From G963704535 sp963704535 (GTDB lineage Bacteria; Chloroflexota; Chloroflexia; Chloroflexales; Roseiflexaceae), in assembly GCA_963704535.1 (NCBI GenBank), contig OY969916.1:8680001-8744000 (forward strand): a stretch of 64,000 nucleotides of DNA. The letters are read 5' to 3'. The stretch's first letter is position 1. Each line of letters opens with the position of its first letter. Shown here piece after piece: positions 1-7,910 of this stretch. The translations under genes were made by a program, and so were the position numbers. The notes under the pieces are model-generated. The model searched no databases and was not told the DNA's origin. It saw nothing but the letters and a program-made list of their open reading frames with translations.

Positions 1-29
1 CACGCGAACCAGATGCGGCGCTCGAAATC

Positions 30-85
30 CCATCGTCACATCCGGCGATGCTGGCCACGGCAGTCATCGCCGAATGTGACGATGG
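30..85. repeat. Long imperfect inverted repeat (hairpin)
   Basis: Two 21-base arms (30-50 and 65-85) are complementary with one mismatch and enclose a 14-base loop. No T-run follows, so this is not a classic intrinsic terminator. It lies in the first 340 bases, where I see no convincing gene. It could be an RNA hairpin or a protein-binding palindrome. Confidence 0.5.
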
Positions 86-340
86 CGAAGTCTGGTGACG
101 GTGAAGACCGACGCCAGCGTCGTGCCGTGGCGCGCCACCTCGACCGCCACCATACCCTCTCAACTGCGATCGTGATTGACGCCACTGTGCGGTACGATGG
201 CAGCCTGCATCTTTACTTTAGGGCAGCAGTTCGCACGCTTGTACACATCTCGAAAGGTCGGACGAAGAAGGGCTTGGAGGCGCGGGCGTTGCGGTGCCCG
301 CGCCTGGTTACGGCATCCATTCCAGGAACGCGGAGGCAGG

Positions 341-1742
341 CTACGGAGAGGTGTAGGCTTCCTTGAGTGCATCGACGGTTGGGCGAGCAGTCAATTGATC
401 AGGATTGTACATGCCCCATTCATTCCAACCGATAGGCCCGTTCGGGTTCTGAGCAATACCATAGAGGCCCCACCACTCCTCCGGCCAATCCGGGCTGCCA
501 CTGGCATCCTGCTGTGTAACTCGACTGGGGATGCGGTGCTCGATGAAGGCGCCGGGGGCGGGAGGATACGGGAACTGGTAGCGTCCCCAGTGATCGAGGC
601 TCAACTTGCCGCTGTCGATCGCGTCGATGATCGCCTGGTCGGTGTAGTTTTTCCACCATTCGTCCGACCAGGCGAAGTACTCGGAGCCCACCACGAAATC
701 CTGATTGGCTGTGATCTGGCCGAAATAGGTGGTCAGATCCCGCGTCTTACCTTCGAGTTCGGCAGCGGTACACTCGCGGGACAGCGCGATGCCGTAGGGT
801 GGCCCTTCCAAGGGGCCAATCGGCACGGAAGCACCACCAGAGGTCTGACGTGTCTTGGGGAAATCGAACGCCGGGTCGCTGTACTTCGGATTCTCGTAGT
901 TGACGCCGCCCCCGACACCCCACTCACTCACGATTAAGGGGAGCGCGTCCTTCCCGCCGTTGGCGGTGATCACCTTCGACTTGAAGTTCGCAAGCGTACT
1001 GCTCAGATCGCCGTAGATGTTGAAACCGTAGATGTCGAAGCTCGCTTTGAAGATCTGGGGCAAGGGCGTGCCGGCCACGATCGTATCCAACAGCGCCGGG
1101 TCGTTCTGGAAGGCGACCATAGTCACCTTGTCGGGCGCGTTCTGTTTGAACGCGGCACTCATCTGCGCGAGACCTTCCCAGAAGTCGGGTCGTGTGTTTC
1201 GGCCCGGCTGATTCTGCTCGTTGCCGACGCACAACCCCATCACGGCAGGATGCTGACCATAAAGGCGCCCGATCTCGCGTGCGGTATCCTTGTAGAGTTC
1301 GAGGAAGGCAGGACGGTTCTCCAGTGGTCCGTCGAAGATGTTGCCGCTGTCCACCGCCAGACCGATCATGACGAAGATACCGTATTTGGCGCATTCGTCC
1401 AGGAACGCGGTGTGGTTGAAGGTCGGTGCGCCGGCGTCTTTCCAGCCCCTCCTCAGTACCCAGTCGGTCGCATCGTTCGTGGGCCATTGCCAGTTCCACC
1501 AGAAATAGGTGCGAAGATGGTTGACCCCCAGCCCGCTCATGGTCCTCAGATCGCCGCGGTCGTTGGGTTGTTGCGCTCGCCAGAGGACAGCACATTGGTC
1601 GTAAAACCAGTCCCCAATCTGAGGGGTGAACGTGGCGTAGCTGATGGGCGTGGGCGAATAGCAGACCCCCTTCAAAAAGAACGGACTGCCGTTCATCGTG
1701 AGCTGGGTTCCCTGAAATCTTCCAGACCGAATTTGCAACCAT
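341..1742 (-). CDS. TIM-barrel glycoside hydrolase (GH5/GH72-like), possible frameshift near the start
   Basis: The protein of about 465 residues resembles clan-A glycoside hydrolases. An N-terminal FFLKGVCYSP segment is followed by a barrel core. The likely acid/base Glu lies in GNEQN and the likely nucleophile Glu in VSEWGVGGG. No signal peptide is apparent. The open frame begins at a TTG (1738). However, the only good ribosome binding site (AAAGGAG) is spaced for an ATG at 1742, which is in another frame and encodes MVANSVWKISG. Removing one G from the GGG about 30 bases in joins this to TQLTMNGSPFF and gives a natural N-terminus. I therefore suspect a one-base insertion. The exact family (GH5, GH72 or other) and substrate are uncertain. 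Confidence 0.75.
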
Positions 1743-1883
1743 GAGTACTCCTTTCATCAGGTCGTGAATGACCGGGCCGCCGGGCTTACACCGAAAAACT
1801 GCGCTCGGAGTGACCTCCTATCCGAACTCTCGCGTCTGCGTAAAGTGGAGGCTCCCCGCAGTAAGCGTGCAACGCGATAGAGG

Positions 1884-3113
1884 TCAGCCTCGCTCGTGCC
1901 TGGCGCCGTGCCGAACCAGAAGATCGACGATCTCGGTGAAGTGGCCGCGAGATGCAGTCTGGAGCGGCGTGCGGCCGTTGCCGTTGGGTATGTTCGGGTC
2001 GGCCCCAAGCTCCAGCAGCGTGCGCACCGCCAGGACCGAGCCGCCCTTGTCCCCACGACAGGCGCGCGTAAGGAACGTCTCGCGTCCGCGGATCGGACGG
2101 TCGATGTCCAATCCGCGCTCAAGCAGGAGCCTCGCGACGGACATATCTCCCTGAGCGATCGAACCGAGAGACTCGGCTTGTGTAGCGTCCGCCCCGGCAT
2201 TCAACAGAAGCTGCGTCGTCTCCGCCGACCGTGACGCGAGTGCCAGCAATCGGCGGCTGTGCAGGCGGACCTCGGCGCCGCAGTCGATCAGGAGGCGCAC
2301 GACTTCTGGCCGTTCACCGTCCACTGCATAGTGCAGCACTGTGACGGGGTACAGCTCTTCCTCGATCGTCTGCTCGTTCGGATCGGACGCTCGTAGCCGC
2401 TCGACATTGCCGAGGTATGCGGCTGTGAAAACATCTACGGTCGCTCCCTGAGTAAGCAGCCATTCGGCCACCTCGGCGTGCCCGAATCTCACAGCCGCGC
2501 AGTACGGCGTTACCATCACCGAGACGACATGTACGTCCGAACCCGGCACATCGAGCGCGCCGCTGCGTTCCGCGAGCCAGCGAACAGTCGGCAATTGTTC
2601 GCAGCGTGCCGCGTGCCAAAGCAGGGTTGCCCCGTCCCCACCACGCTGGTTGAGCAACAGCGGCTGCTCGGCCACGCTACGCGATAGTTTTTCCAGGTCG
2701 CCGCGCCTGGCGAGCCGAACCGCAGCCTTGAATGATGCTGTGTCCATGCCTGGGTTCACCAGGCGGTCAGCAGGCGGTCGCAAGACAGCGAGGACACGCT
2801 CACGTACGCTGGTTGCCACGCCCGCCGCCATCATCGCCCGGTCGAAGTGTGAGAGCCACTGCTGCGCCTCCGGCGCCGTGATGGTGCGGTGCGCGTGTCG
2901 TCGCTGCATGCCTGAGTCAGCATGTCCCGACGCAGTATAGCGCGGCTCGCCGCCGAACATCTGCTCGAAGAACAGCTTTTGGCGTGCCCGCTCGCCGACT
3001 TTCCGAGACGGGAACAGCCGGCGAAGCGAAGTGTCCCGCTCGAGTGCGTTGTACAGAGCCTCGACAATGCGCCCGATCGCCTGCCGTCCCCCAAGGTCAT
3101 CGAACAGTGTCAT
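1884..3113 (-). CDS. Truncated haemoglobin (group II-like) fused to ankyrin repeats
   Basis: Residues 1-130 match a truncated (2-on-2) globin. They include FFEQMFGGEP, the RRHAHRTIT segment carrying the proximal His, and EAQQWL with the Trp typical of group II. Such domains bind haem and usually O2 or NO. The remaining roughly 280 residues are ankyrin repeats (for example GATLLWHAARCEQLPTV, YPVTVLHYAVDGERPEVVRL and GRTPLQTASRGHFTEIVDLL), which usually mediate protein contacts. I chose the ATG at 3113 (MTLFDDLGG) over an upstream ATG at 3161 because homologous globins begin there. The gene is soluble and stands alone. Confidence 0.82.
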   Translation of the reverse strand: MTLFDDLGGRQAIGRIVEALYNALERDTSLRRLFPSRKVGERARQKLFFEQMFGGEPRYTASGHADSGMQRRHAHRTITAPEAQQWLSHFDRAMMAAGVATSVRERVLAVLRPPADRLVNPGMDTASFKAAVRLARRGDLEKLSRSVAEQPLLLNQRGGDGATLLWHAARCEQLPTVRWLAERSGALDVPGSDVHVVSVMVTPYCAAVRFGHAEVAEWLLTQGATVDVFTAAYLGNVERLRASDPNEQTIEEELYPVTVLHYAVDGERPEVVRLLIDCGAEVRLHSRRLLALASRSAETTQLLLNAGADATQAESLGSIAQGDMSVARLLLERGLDIDRPIRGRETFLTRACRGDKGGSVLAVRTLLELGADPNIPNGNGRTPLQTASRGHFTEIVDLLVRHGARHERG

Positions 3114-3288
3114 GCGAGGAGGCTCCCACCTAAACCCCTGGCTCTTGTGTCCGTAGAACACTCGCCATCAGAGCGCCGAACCCACGCAGCGGACGCTCCC
3201 ACTGCTCTCCTGAAGGGCCTTCAGGGGCATATATGTGGAGGCACGCAACACCCGCTGCGGCGTGACGCGAAAGCTACGACGGGCATCG

Positions 3289-3654
3289 TTAGGCCGCCGG
3301 CGGACGCGCGATACGCTGGGCCTGGACATAGGCGCTGGGCGGTGGCAGTTCGGTCGCGCGCAGCCGGTAGCCGAGCGTCTGATCCTCCCAATGGACGATA
3401 AATACCACCTCGCTGGCAGGATCGTAGCTGGCCAGATGATCGAGCATATCTGGAACCACCTCGGCAATCGCCTGCGCGATGAGCGTGGCCTCGCTAGCAT
3501 AGCTGATCGCCGGTGCCCGTCCCACCCGGCGGTCGATCACGACCGCGCCTGGCCCATGCTCCAAATACCCGGCCCAGGCGAGGGCGGCCAGCGGCTCCCA
3601 ATGTTGCTCGATAGAGGCCACATCGCGCACTGCGGCCTGCTTTCGCGTCGCCAC
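3289..3654 (-). CDS. Hypothetical protein
   Basis: A roughly 121-residue soluble protein I cannot assign. The frame is open upstream to 3801, but that extension is Arg-rich and unlike a natural N-terminus. A GTG at 3654 sits behind GGAGAGGG, so I prefer it. The body (WEPLAALAWAGYLEHGPGAVVID, then EVVFIVHW) looks like a folded alpha/beta protein. It diverges from the kfrA-like gene across the palindrome at 3760-3796. Confidence 0.5.
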   Translation of the reverse strand: MATRKQAAVRDVASIEQHWEPLAALAWAGYLEHGPGAVVIDRRVGRAPAISYASEATLIAQAIAEVVPDMLDHLASYDPASEVVFIVHWEDQTLGYRLRATELPPPSAYVQAQRIARPPAA

Positions 3655-3759
3655 GAGCCCTCTCCACAAGTGAATAATTGAAGGAGCCAAGCAACCTCGC
3701 CGCTTCCTACGCGCTGCCATTCTACCACGCCGCCGCCATTCCACCCGCCTCGCTACCCT

Positions 3760-3796
3760 GGTGCAGGTGTGCCGCATCGTGCGGCACACCTGCACC
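3760..3796. promoter_or_regulatory. Perfect 17-bp inverted repeat between divergent genes
   Basis: The arms 3760-3776 and 3780-3796 are perfectly complementary around a 3-base centre (TCG). The repeat lies between the leftward unknown gene and the rightward kfrA-like gene. No T-run follows. It could be an operator for either gene or a cruciform-forming site. Confidence 0.55.
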
Positions 3797-3808
3797 TTCA
3801 TGTGGTCC

Positions 3809-3870
3809 TTGACATTTCCCTACGCCTATGATACTGTAATTATGATACTGTAGTATGTAATACCGTAATT
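3809..3870 (+). promoter_or_regulatory. Probable kfrA-type promoter with repeated operator motifs
   Basis: A TTGACA hexamer (3809-3814) is followed by AT-rich repeats. ATGATACTGTA occurs at 3828-3838 and 3842-3852, and TACYGTAATTATG occurs at about 3832 and 3861. They end directly before the ribosome binding site of the next gene. KfrA proteins repress their own promoters, so these are likely its binding sites. The -10 element is not clear: TATGAT at 3827 is only 12 bases from TTGACA. Confidence 0.55.
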
Positions 3871-3882
3871 ATGGAGGGACCA

Positions 3883-4584
3883 ATGGCGCAGGCGATTGTG
3901 AGCCAGGAGGGCGTGGCTGCCGTGGCTGATCAGCTCGTCGCCGCTGGTGAGAAGCCGACGATGATCCGCGTGCGCGAGGTGCTCGGTGGTGGAAGCTACT
4001 CGACGATCAAGGCATACCTAGACGCCTGGAAGCAGGAACGACAGCTCACTACCGCGCCGGCGGCGAGCGATCTGCCCCCAGAGCTGACGGCGAAAGGCGA
4101 GGAGCTGCTGCGCAGCGTATGGCAGATCGCGATGAGCCTGGCCGAGCAGCAGATTGCCCAGGTGCGTGCAGAGGCGCAGCGCCAGGTCGCGGAGGCTCGC
4201 GCCGATGTGCAGCAGCTTGAGGCCGCCCTCACGGAGCAGGAGCACGAGCAGGCCGCCCAGGCGCAGCAGCTCGCCGAGCAAGCTGCCCAGCTCCAGCAGC
4301 TCGAAGTACTACGCGCCGAGCTTCAGCTTGCCCTGCGCACGGCTGAGACGCGCGCCTCTGAGCTGGATGCGCGCGTCTCAGACCTCAAGAGCGAGCGCGA
4401 CGCAGCCCACCAGGAGGCCGTCAGTCTCAAGCAGGATCTCCACCAAGCCCGCGAGCAGCTTCAGACCGTTCAGATCGACAAGGGTGGGCTCGAAGGCGAG
4501 CTGCGGGCGCTGCGTGAGCAGCTACGCACCAGAGACGACCTGATCGAGCGCATGGCGAAAGGGACAGGAGGCGGACGCGAGTAG
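3883..4584 (+). CDS. KfrA-like plasmid DNA-binding coiled-coil protein
   Basis: About 233 residues. The N-terminal 60 residues form a KfrA-type DNA-binding domain (VAAVADQLVAAGEKPTMIRV, then GGGSYSTIKAYLDAW). The rest is a long Glu/Gln/Ala-rich coiled coil. In IncP plasmids such proteins autorepress and help organise or partition the plasmid, so this supports a plasmid-type replicon. I chose the ATG at 3883 because GGAGGG precedes it by five bases; the in-frame ATG at 3871 overlaps that ribosome binding site. Repeated TACTGT-type motifs lie immediately upstream. Confidence 0.85.
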   Translation: MAQAIVSQEGVAAVADQLVAAGEKPTMIRVREVLGGGSYSTIKAYLDAWKQERQLTTAPAASDLPPELTAKGEELLRSVWQIAMSLAEQQIAQVRAEAQRQVAEARADVQQLEAALTEQEHEQAAQAQQLAEQAAQLQQLEVLRAELQLALRTAETRASELDARVSDLKSERDAAHQEAVSLKQDLHQAREQLQTVQIDKGGLEGELRALREQLRTRDDLIERMAKGTGGGRE

Positions 4585-4646
4585 CTCGTCGTCGAGCCAT
4601 CGGGCGCCACAGGCGCGGCAACGGGCGCCGAGGTGAGGGGGCAAAC

Positions 4647-5126
4647 GTGAATAATCTCCTGTATGGTGGGCTCTACGACGCGATCATCGGCGGCCACCGC
4701 GCCATGCTCAATGGGGAGGACGATGTAACGATCGACGTTGAGGACGCGATCATGCAGCCGGGCGCGAGCACACAGGTGGCGCCCACACGCCCGCAGCGCC
4801 CGCTCTACATCCGCCCGCTGCGCCACCCTGCCGTCTGGCCTCGATCGTACAAGCGCGTGCTGCACCGCAACCGGAAGCGGGGCGATCTCGCGCGCTTCCC
4901 TCGACGGTTCGGCCACGGATTTGCACTGATGTGGGATGGCGTGTGCTGGCGCGATGCGCGCGGCCAGGGCTATCGCTGCACCTTCGACGGCACAGTGATG
5001 ATAGGGGCCAATGGGCGAAATTGCCCGGTGTGGGCCTGCGTGTTCGCGCCTGTCGAGCCGCCCGCACCCCTTCCGCCACAGCAGCTCACGCTGCCGCTCG
5101 ATTTCACCATAGCAGCGCGCAGCTAA
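4647..5126 (+). CDS. Hypothetical protein
   Basis: A 159-residue soluble protein starting at GTG behind GAGGGGG. It is rich in Arg and Trp in the middle (HPAVWPRSYKRVLHRNRK) and carries a compact C-terminal part (MWDGVCWRDARGQGYRCTF). I do not recognise a family. It follows the kfrA-like gene by about 60 bases, and the next gene starts 10 bases on, so the three probably form an operon. Confidence 0.6.
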   Translation: MNNLLYGGLYDAIIGGHRAMLNGEDDVTIDVEDAIMQPGASTQVAPTRPQRPLYIRPLRHPAVWPRSYKRVLHRNRKRGDLARFPRRFGHGFALMWDGVCWRDARGQGYRCTFDGTVMIGANGRNCPVWACVFAPVEPPAPLPPQQLTLPLDFTIAARS

Positions 5127-5136
5127 GGAGTGAGTG

Positions 5137-5598
5137 ATGCACCTGGTCTATTTCGAGACCTATGCCACGCGCTACAGCGTCACCGCCGCCCGGATCGTGG
5201 GCAAGCCGGATCTGTTGCTGTATGCGTTCGGCCTGTGCGGCGCAGCGCTGGCCGCCAATATCGCCGCGGTGGATCGGGAGCCAAACAACTTTGAAGACTA
5301 TTGTGAGATGTGGAATCATCGCACGCTGAGTGAAACCGATAGCTGGGTCGGCTTCATGGTGCTGCGCCATCTGCTCGGTTATGCGGTCGCATTCGACGCG
5401 CTGCCCCCCTTCCTCCAGCGCGAAGCGCTATGCTACACGATCGAGCAGCACCACTACGAGCGCGACGAAGACACCACGCCCAGCAAGGTCGTGCAATTCC
5501 CCCACCTGGCGCACGAGGTTGAGAGTTGGCCCTCTGGCTGGCAGCGGCAGCTCCAGCCCATCCGCGACGATCTCGGCCTGGCGGTCACGCTCCGATGA
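5137..5598 (+). CDS. Hypothetical protein
   Basis: A 153-residue protein, mostly helical in appearance (LLLYAFGLCGAALAANIAAV, then VGFMVLRHLLGYAVAF). I chose the ATG at 5137, six bases after AAGGAG; an adjoining GTG at 5134 is possible. No family is recognised. It is co-directional with and close to the preceding unknown gene and ends just before a long inverted repeat. Confidence 0.6.
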   Translation: MHLVYFETYATRYSVTAARIVGKPDLLLYAFGLCGAALAANIAAVDREPNNFEDYCEMWNHRTLSETDSWVGFMVLRHLLGYAVAFDALPPFLQREALCYTIEQHHYERDEDTTPSKVVQFPHLAHEVESWPSGWQRQLQPIRDDLGLAVTLR

Positions 5599-5621
5599 TA
5601 GCGTTGCAGTGCGGTCCCCCA

Positions 5622-5709
5622 GAACCTTTTTTTGATACAGGTTCGATCGGGGTTTTTCGGGGGTTAAGGGCACAAACATACCGCCAACGGGTGTATCAAA
5701 AAAAGGTTC
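5622..5709. repeat. 18-bp perfect inverted repeat flanking a 52-bp spacer
   Basis: The arm 5622-5639 (containing CCTTTTTTTGATAC) and the arm 5692-5709 (containing GTATCAAAAAAAGG) are exact reverse complements. The right arm runs to six bases before the ATG of the next gene and supplies its AAAGG ribosome binding site. A transcript could therefore hide the ribosome binding site in a stem. A G-rich inner segment (GGGGTTTTTCGGGGG) lies between the arms. Confidence 0.7.
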
Positions 5710-5714
5710 GTCTC

Positions 5715-6920
5715 ATGTGGCTGGTCTACGGCGTTGATACTGATCAAGCGCTGGTGTTCATCAGCGATGTGCCGCGAGGGAAAACCCGCCTTCGCTGCCC
5801 GTACTGCGCTGGCCCTTTGACTGCCAAAAAGGGGCGGCTGGTCGGGCATCACTTTGCCCACACCGATGAGACCTGCCGGGAGGTGGCGCGCGACGACGAT
5901 GCGGTCGCCCTGCCGCTCTACGACAATTTCAATCTCCAGCTCTCCGGCAAGGAGTTGCAGACCCTTCGCCACCAGTGGACCCTTTACGGCGCGCACGACC
6001 GCACCCTCGATCTCAAGGAGCACGATCGCATCGCGCTGCGCCTCCTAGAGCGCGGTGTGATTACCTGGAATCAGTATCGGGGTGGCAAGCGTGGCGGCTA
6101 CGAGTTCACTAAGCTAGGCAAAATTCCCGTTGGTGCGCTCTCGCTCGGGCTGTTCAACGACATCCAGGAACCGCTGATCTTGGGGCGCCTGGGCGAGCTG
6201 GAGCAGGCGGCGGCCTCAGCCTGGGAGGAGCAGAGCCCGCTCCTGCTTGAAAAGCTCACTGATCTGCGGATCTACCGCGCACAGTTGCGGCGGATTCTCT
6301 CGTTGGCGTTGTACTTTCTGGAGGTGCAGGCCGACGGCGAGACGCTGTATAAAATCGGTGTCACCACGCGGCCGATCGACGAGCGGATGGCAGAGGTGCA
6401 GCAGCAGCTCCAATTACACTTCACCACGGTGGTCATCAGCGTGCTTGGAAGCTGGCCGCACCGGGGCAATGTAGAACTCTATTTTAAGCACCGCTATGAT
6501 GCGTTTCGCCGCTCCATAGGCACGTTCACAGAATACTTTGCCTTCGGCGGCCGCGCGGCCGTGCTGCGCGACCTGCGCCGGATGCAGCCGAAGGAGCTGA
6601 CGCCGGCCGAGTACGATGTCCTCGACGGCAAGCCCGCGCCGATCGAGCAGCGCATCGCGGCAGCGGAACGGCAAGAACGGCACAAGCAGGCGATCCGTGA
6701 CGGGATGCAGGGCGCTGCCAGGAAGGGCACCCACATCGGTCGGCCTATGGGCGAGGAGACGCCGGCGGCGTTCCTCGCCAAGCCGGCCAGCCAGCTCATT
6801 ATCAGCGCGCTCGATGCTGGCCTCTCCCTCCGAGCCGCAGCGCGCCAGGTCGGGGTGGCGATCAACACCGTGCGCAAGGTTGCCGCGCTGTATGGGCAGC
6901 AGGCAGAAGGCGAGCACTGA
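5715..6920 (+). CDS. GIY-YIG-like (T5orf172/Mug113) protein with CoiA-type zinc motif and resolvase-type HTH
   Basis: About 401 residues in three parts. The N-terminus has a CPYC-x-H-x-H arrangement (RCPYCAGPLTAKKG, LVGHHFAH) like the start of CoiA. The centre matches the T5orf172/Mug113 branch of GIY-YIG folds: YFLEVQADGETLYKIGVTTR, then GNVELYFKHRYDAFR and TFTEYF. The C-terminus (GTHIGRP, LSLRAAARQVGVAINTVRKV) is the helix-turn-helix found at the end of serine resolvases, without a resolvase catalytic domain. A DNA-binding or nicking role on the element is likely. The ATG at 5715 sits just after the inverted repeat. Confidence 0.75.
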   Translation: MWLVYGVDTDQALVFISDVPRGKTRLRCPYCAGPLTAKKGRLVGHHFAHTDETCREVARDDDAVALPLYDNFNLQLSGKELQTLRHQWTLYGAHDRTLDLKEHDRIALRLLERGVITWNQYRGGKRGGYEFTKLGKIPVGALSLGLFNDIQEPLILGRLGELEQAAASAWEEQSPLLLEKLTDLRIYRAQLRRILSLALYFLEVQADGETLYKIGVTTRPIDERMAEVQQQLQLHFTTVVISVLGSWPHRGNVELYFKHRYDAFRRSIGTFTEYFAFGGRAAVLRDLRRMQPKELTPAEYDVLDGKPAPIEQRIAAAERQERHKQAIRDGMQGAARKGTHIGRPMGEETPAAFLAKPASQLIISALDAGLSLRAAARQVGVAINTVRKVAALYGQQAEGEH

Positions 6921-6935
6921 GACGAGCGGGGCGAT

Positions 6936-7910
6936 ATGTCCGAGACAGAGCTAACAATCTATCCCTGGTTCGATGTGGTGCCAGAGCACCTCAAAACGCG
7001 CAACCAGTTAGGTGAGTTGGGACTGCGACCAGGTGGGCCGGTCGTCGCGCGGGTGGTCTGGCGCCGTGGCGAACGTTCGGCGAACCTGTACGACGTGCAG
7101 GCCGCCAAACCCAAGTGCGCTCCCACCGAGGCGCAGCGAGCCGCACTGGCAAAGGCCCAGCAGAAGCGGCGGACCTGCCCGGCCTGCAAAACGGTCCTGC
7201 CCTTCGTGTTGCCCTGGCGCTTCTCGCCCCATCGTGACTGCCCAACATGTCACGAGCAGATGGTGGAAGCCGATCGGGCCGACGCCGTGCGCAAGGCCAG
7301 GCGTATGCTGGCGCGGAGCGACACGCTTATCCTCGACACCGAAACCACGAGCCTCGACGGCTATGTGGTGCAGATCGGCATCCTTGCACTCGACGGCACC
7401 GTCCTGCTCGACACGCTCGTCAACCCCCTTGCACCAATCTCCGAGGAAGCGCAGCGCATCCACGGCATCAACGAGCGCGATCTCGTGACTGCCCCGACCT
7501 TCGCCGAGCTGGCCGACGAGATCACCACCATCCTGCACGGCAAGCGCGTATGGGCCTACAACGTGGGCTTCGACCGGGGTATTCTCTGGAATGAAGTATA
7601 TCGACTGGCTCAGGCGCGCCCTGCCCAGCCGGCCGAGCACGCGGCGCACCATGATGCCTGGGGTGAGGCCGATCGCTGGTGTGCGGCCGTGCGCTGGCGC
7701 TGCGCGATGCGTCTGTATGCCACCTACGTTGGTGATTGGTCTGCATACCACGAAAGCTACCGTTGGCAGCCGCTTCCTGGGGCCTCGCACCAGGCGATCG
7801 ACGACTGCCGGGCCGTCCTGCGCCTCCTGCGCGACATGGCGGCCGACACAAGCTACAACACCGCTCCTACCAATGAGGAACAGGCCACTAATGATACACT
7901 CCATCCTTGA
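6936..7910 (+). CDS. DnaQ-like 3'-5' exonuclease (DEDDh)
   Basis: A 324-residue protein. The C-terminal 210 residues carry the exonuclease motifs DTETTSL (ExoI), WAYNVGFDRGIL (ExoII) and HQAIDDCRAVL (ExoIII with His), so the DEDDh set is complete. Before it, CPAC and CPTC separated by about 24 residues form a zinc ribbon. This is not the core polymerase III epsilon context. It lies in a plasmid-type block and its last 20 bases overlap the recombinase gene, so the two are translationally linked. Confidence 0.85.
   Translation: MSETELTIYPWFDVVPEHLKTRNQLGELGLRPGGPVVARVVWRRGERSANLYDVQAAKPKCAPTEAQRAALAKAQQKRRTCPACKTVLPFVLPWRFSPHRDCPTCHEQMVEADRADAVRKARRMLARSDTLILDTETTSLDGYVVQIGILALDGTVLLDTLVNPLAPISEEAQRIHGINERDLVTAPTFAELADEITTILHGKRVWAYNVGFDRGILWNEVYRLAQARPAQPAEHAAHHDAWGEADRWCAAVRWRCAMRLYATYVGDWSAYHESYRWQPLPGASHQAIDDCRAVLRLLRDMAADTSYNTAPTNEEQATNDTLHP

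Noticed and set aside
176..937. 253-codon rightward frame
   Set aside because: Antisense to the glycoside hydrolase.
7591..7890. Upstream extension of the recombinase frame
   Set aside because: It lies inside the exonuclease gene. The ATG at 7891 has a ribosome binding site and gives the normal family length.
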